DNA of 64,000 nucleotides from Hugenholtzia roseola DSM 9546 (GCF_000422585.1 NZ_KE383882.1:79669-143668); one strand, 5' to 3'. Counted from the first letter of the stretch, positions 33,791 through 43,019 are shown. Numbers and translations: made by a program. Notes: a model not told the origin generated them from the sequence alone.

Positions 33791-33919
33791 AAAACCCAAA
33801 GCCGCCTCTGCCTTACCCATTGCGGAATCTCAAATAGCGCGTAGAAAAAACTACCCAAAGTGCTGACATTTTCAAAAAAAAGCGTACCTTCACACTCTAA
33901 TTAGCTCATAAAGCCTTTT

Positions 33920-34816
33920 ATGGAAGACGAAAAAACTAATCAAAAAGAACAAAATCTTTACGATAAAATTTTAAAGGAAAATATCTTAGCCTATATTTTG
34001 CAGTTTTCAAAAAGGCAGTTAGGTTTTCAAATTAAAGAGCATACTTTATTAAAAGATAAGTTACAAACTACCTTAGAACGAGAAGCGGACTTTCTAATCT
34101 TTATCACCACCCAAGACGAAAAAGAATTTATCCTACAATTAGAATTTCAAGCAAGAGATGAGCCTAATATGGTGCTTCGCATGCAAGAATATTATGCCAT
34201 TTTACAAAAAAAATATCAAAAGCCTATTATTCAAATCGTTTATTACTTAGGTGAAACGCCCAGCAATATGCGTGCTACCCTTGCGCCGTCGGAGGTATTC
34301 ACAGGCTTTCAATTAAAGTCTTTTAGAGATTATTCTTACAAAGAATTTATCGAATCTGAAAATGCCGAAGAGGTCATTATGGCTGTTTTGGCAGATTTTG
34401 AAAAGGAGAAGCAGGAAGAGGTAGTTCGTAAAATTTTATTTCGCCTTTCGCAACTAAAAACCGACCTCACTGCGTTAAATAAGTATGTCAAGCAGTTGCT
34501 TGTGTTGGCACGTCTGCGCAATAAACTTCCAAAAATCATTCAAAACCAATTAGGAAATATGGGAACGATAGGATACGACATCGAAAAAGATGACTTTTAT
34601 TTGCAAGGTTTGGAAAAAGGTTTGGAAAAAGGCTTGCAAAAAGGCATAGAGAAAGGTATAGAGAAAGGCTTAGAGAAAGGCAAACTTGAAGGCAAGCTCG
34701 AAGCTCGCCGTGAGTTAGCGATTTCTTGCTTACAAGATGGGCTTTCTGTCGAAAAAACCGCCAAACTCACAAAACTATCTATCGAGGAAATTCGCAAATT
34801 AAGTAAAGAGTTGTAA
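33920..34816 (+). CDS. Rpn family / PD-(D/E)XK nuclease-like protein with C-terminal GLEKG repeats
   Basis: A 298-residue protein resembling the Rpn (recombination-promoting nuclease) or transposase-associated nuclease family. EADFLIFITTQDEKEFILQLEFQARDE (about 54-80) fits the D-x(n)-E-x-Q core of the fold, and the N-terminus YDKILKENILAYILQF is typical. The middle is helical. Residues at about 232-257 form a tandem (GLEKG, GLQKG, GIEKG) repeat that then gives GKLEGKLEARRE, a common tail of these proteins. It is likely a DNA nuclease of selfish or mobile origin. The surrounding DNA has more A and T than the core genome. Confidence 0.82.
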   Translation: MEDEKTNQKEQNLYDKILKENILAYILQFSKRQLGFQIKEHTLLKDKLQTTLEREADFLIFITTQDEKEFILQLEFQARDEPNMVLRMQEYYAILQKKYQKPIIQIVYYLGETPSNMRATLAPSEVFTGFQLKSFRDYSYKEFIESENAEEVIMAVLADFEKEKQEEVVRKILFRLSQLKTDLTALNKYVKQLLVLARLRNKLPKIIQNQLGNMGTIGYDIEKDDFYLQGLEKGLEKGLQKGIEKGIEKGLEKGKLEGKLEARRELAISCLQDGLSVEKTAKLTKLSIEEIRKLSKEL

Positions 34817-34985
34817 CCTTATTAGGCGTAGTTGGCTGTTGCTTGTGCAGGATAATTAGTGGAAAAAGATGATAAGTGAGATTTTGTTGGTTCAATGTGT
34901 GATATGGGGTACGCCCAATGTGAGGCTCTACAATTTCTACTTTTCATATAAAATTAGCATCAGAACTTAGCTTAATATAAAAACT

Positions 34986-35393
34986 ATGAAAAAATATAAA
35001 GTTTTTATAAAACAAATAGATTGGTTTGACAAGGAAAATCCTGAAGCAGATGTGCTATTTGAAATAAATGGGGCAGTTTTCTGGGCTTTCTGTCATCCTT
35101 GCAACTTTAAAGAAAATGAAATAGCTGAAGTTTACTTTGATTTTCTTGAAGATGAAGTATCAGAACTTATATTTTGGACAGAGAACAAAAATTGTAAAGT
35201 AGAATTAATACAATCAGAAAATAATAGATGTCGCTATTATTGTTATGGTCAACTAAAAAGTATTAATCCAGTAACAGTTAATTGTGGTTTGATAAATTTT
35301 TATTTTAAAGATTGGATTAGTAATTCAAGTGTGATAGGTAATTATGTCTATTTTGTTATAGAACGCTTTGATATTCAAAAAGTAATAAAATAA
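34986..35393 (+). CDS. orphan small protein, AT-rich gene
   Basis: Not recognised. The 135-residue product is soluble, acidic and aromatic-rich (FEINGAVFWAFCHPC near 21-35, then FDFLEDEVSELIFWTE), with several Cys at 32, 35 and 61-80. Codon use is markedly richer in A and T than the neighbours, which suggests recent gain. Single small acidic proteins of this sort beside mobile DNA are sometimes immunity proteins for polymorphic toxins, but no toxin gene is seen here, so that is speculation. Confidence 0.55.
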   Translation: MKKYKVFIKQIDWFDKENPEADVLFEINGAVFWAFCHPCNFKENEIAEVYFDFLEDEVSELIFWTENKNCKVELIQSENNRCRYYCYGQLKSINPVTVNCGLINFYFKDWISNSSVIGNYVYFVIERFDIQKVIK

Positions 35394-35413
35394 ATATATT
35401 TTAAAAATATACC

Positions 35414-35436
35414 CTGTTCGGCGAGTCTTCCGAACA
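35414..35436 (+). terminator. hairpin after the orphan AT-rich gene
   Basis: TGTTCGG and CCGAACA arms with loop CGAGTCTT, then CTAAAAAAAC. It lies just past the orphan stop codon. The lack of a T-run makes it weak. Confidence 0.4.
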
Positions 35437-35693
35437 CTAAAAAAACAAAATCAAATGTAAACCTTTGTCTGCGCCTCTGCCCTATCCATTGACAAGCGAT
35501 TTTTAAAACTTAACCGAACTACCTTTCGCCCTCTTTTGCTGTTGCGAAGGGGTTTTCTTTGTTTGATAGCTCTGCAAAAAGGAAAAACGGCAAAAAAATT
35601 GCTTTTTCTTCGTTTGAAAGTAGGAAATCGGTAAAAAATGACTATCTTAACGCATCTTTTCGTTTGCCTGATTTGGCTCGTAATTCGGCTCGT

Positions 35694-37799
35694 ATGACTT
35701 GGAAAAAACGCCTCTCACAAATTAGTTGGACGCTACAACAGCGGATTGCCCTATTTTTCATAGGCTTAGGGCTATTGCTTGTCTTTCATAGTAGCCACCA
35801 ATGGTATCTACAATCACAACAAGAAGAGTACCGCGCCAAGTCTGATTTGGTAGGGCAGCATGCTTTGCTTTTGCAACGCAGCATCTTTTTTATGCGCAAC
35901 GCCCTCTATTTCCATCAGCCTACCAGTTTGAATGATTTGGTTAATTACCTCGAAAAGATAAAAAAACAGCAGCAACTTCTTAAAAATGGAGGTGCGTACC
36001 TCGATATTTATACCAAAATTTCCTACCAAATCGAGCCGACCAGCGAAGAAGTATTGCCCCAACTTTTGCTCATCGAAAAACAGTGGCAGGAGGTAGAAAA
36101 AAGTTATCGTTTTCTTTTGGCACAACCCCTGCATCACGATAGCACCTTTTTTTTCTATCAATCCAGAGAAAAATCGGACGCGCCTATGGACATAGAAGCG
36201 ACCGACGATTTAGCCAGCCTTTTTTCAGAGCCGCTGCCAAAACAAAACCAATACTTGCGCGATTCACTCTCCCTTGAAGTGGTCAATCCCATGCTCACCA
36301 AGCACATCAGCCAAATTACGCGCAACATAGACCCGCTTATTTTGTCGCTTCAAAACTTAGGACAAGCCTATCGCATCGAGCAAGAGCAGAAGGAAACCTT
36401 AGCGGCGCGAACTTTTTGGTTTGCTTTGCTGCCCCTTCACCTCTTTTTATTGATTTTGGCTTATACCTTTATTATTGATTATGGCATCAAACCTTTAAGC
36501 CGTATCAAGCGCAATATAGACAGTTTGAGCGAAGGCAAGGTCTTACGCCCTGTTTATAGCCGCCAAAAAGATGAGATTAGTCAATTACGCAAAAGTTTGG
36601 CAAACCTTTCACAGGGCTTGGCAACGATTTCCGAATTTGCTAAAAATGTAGGGCAAGGCAACTACGACGCGCCCCTACGCGAGCGAAGTGCCGAAGATAG
36701 CATCAGTTTTGCCCTTTTGGAAATGCGTAACAACCTCAAAATCAACGCCGAAGCCGACCGAAGACGCAACTGGGCAAATGAAGGCATTGCCATTTTCGGT
36801 AATATCTTGCGCACTTCAAATGAGGATATTCAAGAGCTTTCTTATCAGGTCATTTCCGAATTAGTACGCTATTTGGGTGCAAATCAGGGGGCAGTTTATA
36901 TTTTACAAAAAGATTTAGGAAAAGAAGCATTAGTTTTGCAAGCCGCCTACGCCTACGACAAACGCCGCTATTTGGAAAAAGAAATTGCCGTTGGACAAGG
37001 TATTATCGGGCAAACGGTATTAGAAAAAGAGCATACCTATTTGGAACAAGTGCCAAATGGCTACACCTACATTACCTCTGGCATGGGTGCGGCTACGCCA
37101 AGTGCCTTGCTGGTGATGCCACTTTTAATGAACGAAACTATCTATGGCGTATTAGAAATTGCCTCTTTTCAAAGTTTAGAAACCTATCAGATAGAATTTG
37201 TGCAGAGCATTTCAGCCAATATCGCCGCTACCTTAGCCACAGTCAAGACCAATGAGCGCACGCGCCAACTTTTGGAAGAATCGCAAATGTTTACCGAACA
37301 GATGCGAGCGCAAGAAGAAGAGATGCGCCAAAATATGGAAGAGTTGGCGGCTACACAGGAAGAGATGGAACGAAGCCAACGCGAGCTACGCAAAAAGGCG
37401 AATATCTTAGATGCAGTTGTGAATAATACCAAAACAATGATTTTGGCATTAGACCAAAACTTTAACATCAAATTCCTAAATCACGCCTATTCGAGCCTCT
37501 TGCGCCGCATCAAGGGGGTAGAAGTACCCGCAGGGGTCAATATTTTAGAAATTATGACTCCCGCCCAGTTGGAATATTGGCGACCTTTCTACGAACGCGC
37601 ACTCAAAGGTGAATCTTATACCATCATCTCGACGGTGAAGAGTTACGATTACGAAGATGTTTATTACGAAATTGAACTAAGTCCGATTTATAGCGAAGAG
37701 CAAAGCGACCAAATCGTGGGTATTACCATCTTCACACGCGACGTTACTTGGCTCTATCCTACTCGCTGGGAGGGCTACCACCACTTCGATTCCTTCTAA
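35694..37799 (+). CDS. membrane sensor protein with HAMP, GAF and PAS domains, no kinase
   Basis: The start is uncertain: ATG at 35694 (MTWKKRLSQISWTLQQRI, 701 residues) places the first helix (about 19-36) near the N-terminus, while the frame is open back to a TTG at 35559. An extracytoplasmic sensor region (about 37-238) lies between two membrane helices; the second is at about 240-262. Then come HAMP (about 265-315), GAF (about 370-515), a Glu/Met/Gln coiled coil (EEEMRQNMEELAATQEEME), and a PAS domain (about 570-690). No histidine kinase, cyclase or methyl-accepting domain is present. It may signal through a separate partner. Confidence 0.83.
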   Translation: MTWKKRLSQISWTLQQRIALFFIGLGLLLVFHSSHQWYLQSQQEEYRAKSDLVGQHALLLQRSIFFMRNALYFHQPTSLNDLVNYLEKIKKQQQLLKNGGAYLDIYTKISYQIEPTSEEVLPQLLLIEKQWQEVEKSYRFLLAQPLHHDSTFFFYQSREKSDAPMDIEATDDLASLFSEPLPKQNQYLRDSLSLEVVNPMLTKHISQITRNIDPLILSLQNLGQAYRIEQEQKETLAARTFWFALLPLHLFLLILAYTFIIDYGIKPLSRIKRNIDSLSEGKVLRPVYSRQKDEISQLRKSLANLSQGLATISEFAKNVGQGNYDAPLRERSAEDSISFALLEMRNNLKINAEADRRRNWANEGIAIFGNILRTSNEDIQELSYQVISELVRYLGANQGAVYILQKDLGKEALVLQAAYAYDKRRYLEKEIAVGQGIIGQTVLEKEHTYLEQVPNGYTYITSGMGAATPSALLVMPLLMNETIYGVLEIASFQSLETYQIEFVQSISANIAATLATVKTNERTRQLLEESQMFTEQMRAQEEEMRQNMEELAATQEEMERSQRELRKKANILDAVVNNTKTMILALDQNFNIKFLNHAYSSLLRRIKGVEVPAGVNILEIMTPAQLEYWRPFYERALKGESYTIISTVKSYDYEDVYYEIELSPIYSEEQSDQIVGITIFTRDVTWLYPTRWEGYHHFDSF

Positions 37800-37816
37800 A
37801 AATAGTCGTCTTTTGT

Positions 37817-38296
37817 ATGGAAAAACTACAAGCCTCAATCCTACTCGAAGGCGGCGCAGAACTTCTTGTCGACCTTTTTGAGCGTGATGCGCCCATTACA
37901 GTCGCTAATTTTTGTTACTTAGTGCAGCGCGGCTTCTATAATGGTCTGATTTTTCATAAAGTCATTCCCAATGTTTTGGCGCAAACAGGCTGCCCAAAAG
38001 GAAATGGTACGGGAAATGCAGGCTATTTTATTCGTTGCGAACTTTTTGGCGACAATCAAGCCCATAAATTAGGTACGCTTTCTATGGCACATTCGGGCAG
38101 AGATACGGCAAGTTCGCAATTTTTCGTCTGTTTGGGCGAGCGCGATATAGCCTATTTAGACGACAACCATACTTGTTTTGGGCAAGTAGTAAAAGGTTTT
38201 GAATTTTTAAATAACATTAAATTAGGCACAAAAATACAGCGTATCCGAATTTTAGATGGCACACAAAACGCGATAGGAAACCGCCGCTTAGGGTAA
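37817..38296 (+). CDS. cyclophilin-type peptidyl-prolyl cis-trans isomerase
   Basis: A 159-residue cyclophilin without signal peptide (ATG at 37817, MEKLQASILLEGGAELL). It has APITVANFCYLVQRGFYNGLIFHKVIPN (about 27-54), GNGTGNAGYF, KLGTLSMAHSGRDTASSQFF, and FGQVVKGFEFL. The usual catalytic Arg in FHR is Lys here, and the VQGGDP segment reads AQTGCP, so activity may be low. It starts 17 bases after the HAMP-GAF-PAS gene and can share its transcript. Confidence 0.9.
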   Translation: MEKLQASILLEGGAELLVDLFERDAPITVANFCYLVQRGFYNGLIFHKVIPNVLAQTGCPKGNGTGNAGYFIRCELFGDNQAHKLGTLSMAHSGRDTASSQFFVCLGERDIAYLDDNHTCFGQVVKGFEFLNNIKLGTKIQRIRILDGTQNAIGNRRLG

Positions 38297-38300
38297 AATT

Positions 38301-39539
38301 TTAAATGGTGCTATTTTTTTGGTAATTTTCTAAAACCTCAAAAACCGCCGCTGCATAGTTTTCTATCAAAAAATGACGCTTGGCAAAATCAAATGCCTTT
38401 GCTGCTATCTGTTCACATTTTTCTTTATTTTCTAATACTTCAACCATTTTTAAAGCTAAATCCGAAACTGATTCGTAAAAGAAACCTGTTTCGCCTTCTG
38501 TAATAAGTTCGATATTAGCACCACTTTTTTTAGCAATTACCACACAGCTGCCCAACATCGCCTCTGCCGTAACTCTACCCATGCCCTCTTTTTTAGAACA
38601 AACCAACAACGCAACAGAATTTTGATAAAAAATACTTGGATTAGACACAAATCCTACAAAATCTACTTGTTTTTCTAATTTATATTGCGCTACCAATTCT
38701 TCTAACTTTGCTTGATAGCCTTTCACATTGCAAGTGCCAACAATTTGAAGACGTACCTCTGCCAACTGCGGATAAGCGCGTTTGAGCAACCCCAAAGCCT
38801 CAATCGCTTCGTGCGTGCCTTTGTTGGGGTGTATTAGTCCGATAAAAAGAAAAGTAGCAGTTTTATTTGCTTCTGCTTTGTTTTGCAAATCATTTTGTTT
38901 TTTCAACTTTTCCCTTTTCAGCCCCTCCTCCTTACTCAAAACGCCATTGTAGATTTGAAAAATTGCATTTTTTTGTCGCAATTCAGGGCTTAATGTTCCG
39001 AAATAATGCGTTTCAATCGCTTTCGAGATGCAAATTTTGATTTGAGCAGCCGCCAGACGTTTGAAATGAGCGTCCAGACCAGCGTCAGGCTTTAAAAAAT
39101 AGTCATCATAACCAAATTCGCGCAGGTGCTGCACGTGAGGCAGTCGAAGTTTTTGCGCCAAAATCGTACCTACTTCAAAGACGGTAGAATTGGAATAGAT
39201 AAAGTCGAATTCTATTTTTTCTTTTTTTATCGTTTCTAATGCCCAAGAAATTGCTTTTTTTTGTTTGTGTTTTTTTTCTAAAATTTTAAACTTATTGAAT
39301 ACAAACCTTGCTTTTTTTTTCCAAAATGCCTCATTTTCAGGCGCGTAATGCATCGAGATAGGAAAATCTTTTTCCCAAAATGGGATTTTTCGCGCTTGCA
39401 GATATTCTCCCAAATCGCCTTTTTCGCCTATCCAAACCCAAACCTGCACCCCACGCGCAGCAAAATTTTCTACCAAAGAAAGCAGCGAACGATTAGCCCC
39501 ATAGAGCAGGGCATAATGGGTGAGGAAAAGAATTTTCAT
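38301..39539 (-). CDS. glycosyltransferase family 4
   Basis: The 412-residue protein has the GT4 N-terminal domain (MKILFLTHYALLYGANRSLLSLVENF, in a Rossmann-like fold) and the C-terminal donor site. The latter shows FLFIGLIHPNKGTHEAIEAL (about 234-253), GFVSNPSIFYQNSVALLVCSKKEGMGRVTAEAML (about 301-334) with the E-x7-E type glutamates in KEGMGRVTAEA. It is likely a cell-surface polysaccharide or LPS enzyme; the sugar is unknown. Fourteen bases separate it from the dtd gene upstream on the same strand. Confidence 0.9.
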   Translation of the reverse strand: MKILFLTHYALLYGANRSLLSLVENFAARGVQVWVWIGEKGDLGEYLQARKIPFWEKDFPISMHYAPENEAFWKKKARFVFNKFKILEKKHKQKKAISWALETIKKEKIEFDFIYSNSTVFEVGTILAQKLRLPHVQHLREFGYDDYFLKPDAGLDAHFKRLAAAQIKICISKAIETHYFGTLSPELRQKNAIFQIYNGVLSKEEGLKREKLKKQNDLQNKAEANKTATFLFIGLIHPNKGTHEAIEALGLLKRAYPQLAEVRLQIVGTCNVKGYQAKLEELVAQYKLEKQVDFVGFVSNPSIFYQNSVALLVCSKKEGMGRVTAEAMLGSCVVIAKKSGANIELITEGETGFFYESVSDLALKMVEVLENKEKCEQIAAKAFDFAKRHFLIENYAAAVFEVLENYQKNSTI

Positions 39540-39553
39540 TATTTGGGTTCAAT

Positions 39554-40000
39554 TTATTTTTCAGTATCTAAAATAATCGTAACGGGACCTTCATTGCAAA
39601 GTCGTACCTGCATCATTGCCCCAAAGACCCCTGTGGGTACATCTTTCTGTAAAAGTTCGCTCAACCTTCGCTGCATAGCTTCATAAAGCGGCAATGCCAA
39701 AGGAGGCGCGGCAGCGGCGGCAAAAGAAGGGCGATTGCCCTTGCGTGTATCTGCCATCAAAGTAAATTGACTCACCAATAAAACCTCGCCCTCGCTTTCG
39801 AGCAAAGAACGATTCATCTTACCTTCGGCATCAGAAAAGATACGTAAATTGACGATTTTTTGTGCCAACTTTTCAACTTCTTGTGGCGTATCTTGCTGAC
39901 TGATACCCAATAAGACAAGCAAACCTTGTGAGATGCTGCCCACAGTTTTGCCCTCGACCTCTACCGAAGCCTGACTTACACGTTGGATAACTGCTTTCAT
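39554..40000 (-). CDS. dtd: D-aminoacyl-tRNA deacylase
   Basis: DTD hydrolyses D-amino acids (and glycine) mischarged onto tRNA. The 148-residue product starts [21 protein letters not shown] and has [20 protein letters not shown] and a [13 protein letters not shown] end with the GP cross-subunit motif. A possible operon with the GT4 gene 14 bases downstream. Confidence 0.95.
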   Translation of the reverse strand: MKAVIQRVSQASVEVEGKTVGSISQGLLVLLGISQQDTPQEVEKLAQKIVNLRIFSDAEGKMNRSLLESEGEVLLVSQFTLMADTRKGNRPSFAAAAAPPLALPLYEAMQRRLSELLQKDVPTGVFGAMMQVRLCNEGPVTIILDTEK

Positions 40001-40095
40001 TTTTAGCTATATTTTCAACTGTTTTCTGTTTTTTATTTTTTGTCTTAAAAGACTATCACAAGGCATTGTTGGGGCAAGATAGCGATTCAATGGGT

Positions 40096-41235
40096 TTATT
40101 CGTACTCCTGACTATCTGTTTGTCGTCGTGTGTTGCGATTTAGACTTTTCTCTTTTTTCTGATTTAAACCTGACTCGTTTTTATTTGAAACTGCATTTTC
40201 TAAAAGTCCCCACTCATCGGCTTGCAAGGAGGGTATGATAAGCCCCTCTTTTTGCCACTGCAAAGCCTGCGTTACCTGTTCCGCCGTAAGGGGATACCAG
40301 TCGCCGTCGCCTTCAAATTGATAACTAAACCAAAGTATTTTTTTAAAAATATCGGTCTTTTGTAGGCGTGCAATACCCAAACCTGTGGTAAGTTCTTCGT
40401 TGGGAACTTGTGGAATGTCGTGTAAAGCGTCTAAATAAGTATCTAATTCATAGTTAAGACAACATTTTAATCTGCCACACTGTCCTGTAACTTTTTGAGC
40501 ATTGATAGAAAGATTTTGATAACGGGCAATGATAGGCTCTATATTTTTGAGGTCGGCAAGCCAAGTAGAACAACACAATTCGCGCCCACACGAACCAATC
40601 CCCCCAATACGCGCCGACTCTTGCCGCACATTGATTTGTCGCATTTCTATCCTGACCCGAAACTCCATGCCCAAACATTTGATAAGCTCGCGAAAATCTA
40701 CGCGGTGGTCGGCAGAATAGTAAAAAGTAGCCTTTGTACCGTCTGCCTGAAATTCTACATCAGAGATTTTCATATTTAGGTTTAATTCTATCACAACCTG
40801 TCGCGAGCGGTAAAGTGTCGGCAGTTCTCTTCGGCGCGATTCGGCAAATTTTTCCATGTCGCGAGCCTGTGCCATGCGCCAAATTTCGGTAAGATTTGCG
40901 TCTTGGGTATTTAGTTTTAGCTTTTTCATCTGCAAGCGCACCAATTCGCCACGCAGGGAAACCATGCCGATATGGTAGCCACGCAACGCCTCTACGACGA
41001 CATAGTCGCCAATTTGTAGGTCTATGCCCTGCTCATTTCGGTAGTAGCCCTTCCTACCGCCCTTAAATTTGACCTCCACAAAAGGAAAAGGAGTTGGGTC
41101 GGGAATTTCGAGATGCGAGAGCCAATCAAATTGATTGACTTTATTGCAGCCCGAAGTGCCGCAGGAGCCATTATTTTGGCAGCCCTGCACCTGTCCTGTT
41201 TGCGTCTTTTTTGTGCCACAACTGCTACACGCCAT
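40096..41235 (-). CDS. PSP1 domain protein, RicT (YaaT) type, Cys-rich
   Basis: PSP1/RicT proteins in Bacillus control competence, sporulation and RNase Y through a complex that carries iron-sulfur clusters. The 379-residue product (ATG at 41235, MACSSCGTKKTQTGQVQGC) has many cysteines in its first 35 residues, then the PSP1 core: FVEVKFKGGRKGYY, GDYVVVEALRGYHIG, FRVRIEMRQINVRQESARIGGIGSCGRELCC, and CGRLKCCLNYE. The paired CC motifs (about 215-265) fit cluster binding. A Cys-rich N-terminal extension is common in Bacteroidota. The TTG/ATG at 41301 would add an unrelated leader. Confidence 0.87.
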   Translation of the reverse strand: MACSSCGTKKTQTGQVQGCQNNGSCGTSGCNKVNQFDWLSHLEIPDPTPFPFVEVKFKGGRKGYYRNEQGIDLQIGDYVVVEALRGYHIGMVSLRGELVRLQMKKLKLNTQDANLTEIWRMAQARDMEKFAESRRRELPTLYRSRQVVIELNLNMKISDVEFQADGTKATFYYSADHRVDFRELIKCLGMEFRVRIEMRQINVRQESARIGGIGSCGRELCCSTWLADLKNIEPIIARYQNLSINAQKVTGQCGRLKCCLNYELDTYLDALHDIPQVPNEELTTGLGIARLQKTDIFKKILWFSYQFEGDGDWYPLTAEQVTQALQWQKEGLIIPSLQADEWGLLENAVSNKNESGLNQKKEKSLNRNTRRQTDSQEYE

Positions 41236-41319
41236 GTCGATTTTTTTTAGGTCTAATAAAATCAAATTTACGCATTTTTTCGTTTCTGACGCGCTTATCA
41301 AAGGGGGAGTTTGTAAAAT

Positions 41320-42648
41320 CTACGGGTTTTGAGTGGCTTCTTGTCTGATTTGTTCTAAAATCTCTACACTTTTTAGCGCAACCTGCACCACTTTTCCGAG
41401 TAGGCTAATTAGGTTTTCTTTCTCCTGTTTTAAATCGTAAGGCGCAAACCTGCCCTCTGCCACTAACTTTTGCAGGCTTTTATCGCGCAAATGGCGCGGT
41501 TGATAATGTTGCAAGACCCATTCAATCGCGGGTTTGCCTGCCAAACGGTATCGCCAAGCGGCAAGCGGAATGGCTGCCAATTCTGTTTCGGCATCAATGC
41601 GAATACGCCCCTGTGCAGGATATGATTTCAAATGTGATACTTTTTTTGTGCTGGCTGCAAAAGTTTCTTTTCCATCTAAGCTATTTAGATTTGGCGTATC
41701 GCGATACGCCTGCCCTACATGCGTGATGCGTTCCAAAGGGTAGCGAGGTGCTTGTTCGTAATCAAGGTGCAATGTCAGGAGTTCTCTGCCCCATTGTACC
41801 CACTTCCAAAAATCTTTGTAGAGCGGAATTTGGTATTGAAAATCTTTTTTATCAAGGCTTTGCAAAACAGCATATACATAGGCAAAAATGTCCTCTTTTT
41901 TGATGGGCTTGATGCCGTCTCCTTTTGCTTCTCTTACTTTTTGTAGGGAGGCTTTTAGTTCGTGAATATTTTTGGCTTTTATTTTAAAACTAATATTGGC
42001 ATAATGATTTTTGAACTTTTCTAAGGCTGCGTCTGAAATATTGTCCTGACGCTGCCCGTTTTCATCATACCAAAAAAGAGAAAAACTCTGGGTAGCGCGT
42101 GAGCCATAGCCATTATCGGGCAGATGCTTAACGGCATGAACGGTTAGGGGTACTTGCTTGTGATACGTTAGACAAAGTGTAGGATTTTCTACCTGACCCT
42201 GAAAGGGAAAAAAGCAAGGCTGCTGATAAGGGCGGTGCGTAATAAGGGGGGCAAAATAAGTTCTTTTTTTTATGAAAGGGCGATAGGCTGCCCATCTAAA
42301 CGCCTCTAAATCAAGCTGCAAGGGGCGATTTTGGGTCAGATGTTCTATCAGTTCGGGAGTCCATTTGATAAGGGGGGCGACAAATTGGTGGGCAAAGGCA
42401 CGCTGCCCTGCCTGCTGCCAACGGAGGCGTTCCTTTTCGTAGGTCTGGATAAAAAATGCGACTTTGGGAGCTAATTTGTCTGGGGCAAAATCATAGAGCC
42501 ATTCATCTTTCGCCGTAAGCACGCCTTGTGAAGCCTTGACAAAGATAGCGTCAGGGTTACCTTTCAGAGGTAGGGTCGGGAAAGTGTGCATAGTGGATTC
42601 GTGCGTCAGGGTCGCGGAAGATAGCGAAGGGCTGATTTGACTTGTCAT
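41320..42648 (-). CDS. orphan C-terminal specificity part of a Type ISP restriction-modification enzyme
   Basis: The 442-residue product (ATG at 42648, MTSQISPSLSSATL) matches the C-terminal target-recognition part of single-polypeptide Type ISP enzymes such as LlaGI or LlaBIII. It shows GVLTAKDEWLYDF (about 45-57), AAYRPFIKKRTYFAPLITHRPY, and FAYVYAVLQSLDKKDFQYQIPLYKDFWKWVQWGRELLTLHLDYE in pieces. RIDAETELAAIPLAAWRYRLAGKPAIEWVLQHY follows near the end. No nuclease, helicase or methylase motif (NPPY, FxGxG, DEAD) is present in the frame or in the upstream 160 bases. It is therefore a remnant or a free-standing specificity protein. The DNA target is unknown. RicT is downstream on the same strand, 84 bases away. 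Confidence 0.78.
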   Translation of the reverse strand: MTSQISPSLSSATLTHESTMHTFPTLPLKGNPDAIFVKASQGVLTAKDEWLYDFAPDKLAPKVAFFIQTYEKERLRWQQAGQRAFAHQFVAPLIKWTPELIEHLTQNRPLQLDLEAFRWAAYRPFIKKRTYFAPLITHRPYQQPCFFPFQGQVENPTLCLTYHKQVPLTVHAVKHLPDNGYGSRATQSFSLFWYDENGQRQDNISDAALEKFKNHYANISFKIKAKNIHELKASLQKVREAKGDGIKPIKKEDIFAYVYAVLQSLDKKDFQYQIPLYKDFWKWVQWGRELLTLHLDYEQAPRYPLERITHVGQAYRDTPNLNSLDGKETFAASTKKVSHLKSYPAQGRIRIDAETELAAIPLAAWRYRLAGKPAIEWVLQHYQPRHLRDKSLQKLVAEGRFAPYDLKQEKENLISLLGKVVQVALKSVEILEQIRQEATQNP

Positions 42649-42728
42649 ACCACAAAAATACAAATTATTTGGAAAATGCTAAGTTTTTCCGCAATTTTCT
42701 ACGTTTTTTAGCGTCTGCTCGTAGAAAT

Positions 42729-42771
42729 CAAAACCCTAAATCGTCGGAAAGATTTGACGATTTAGGGTAAA
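42729..42771 (-). terminator. terminator after the histone H1-like gene
   Basis: ACCCTAAATCGTC and GACGATTTAGGGT form a perfect stem; on the minus strand a TTTTG tract follows. It lies 35 bases past the gene end. Confidence 0.8.
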
Positions 42772-42806
42772 AAGAGCAGGTTTCAGCGCGTTGCAGGAAG
42801 CAGGGC

Positions 42807-43019
42807 TTACTTTTTCTTGGCATCGGCTTCCGCCTTGGCACGTGCATTTTTGATGTCTTGCACCTCTTTGCGCGTATCTTGTGCTAAGACTTTTAGCTCT
42901 TGCATGCCTTTGCGGATACGTGTTCCTGCGGCTTGATTGTCTTTTTCATAAAATTTCTCGAAATCAGCCTTCAATTCGGTGATAATCGCCTCGATTTTGT
43001 TGTACGGATTTTCTGCCAT
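42807..43019 (-). CDS. histone H1-like (Hc1-type) small protein
   Basis: The 70-residue product (ATG at 43019, MAENPYNKIEAIITELKADF) is Lys/Glu/Ala-rich. YEKDNQAAGTRIRKGMQELKVLAQDTRKEVQDIKN (about 23-57) matches the Bacteroidota/Chlamydia Hc1-like short histone H1 family, thought to bind DNA or be a nucleoid protein. An earlier frame to 43076 adds a Phe-rich leader and is rejected. Its terminator is at 42729-42771. Confidence 0.8.
   Translation of the reverse strand: MAENPYNKIEAIITELKADFEKFYEKDNQAAGTRIRKGMQELKVLAQDTRKEVQDIKNARAKAEADAKKK

Noticed and set aside
34616-34700. tandem repeat as a CRISPR-like array
   Set aside because: Repeats are 15-base coding repeats without spacers; they encode a GLEKG tail in frame.
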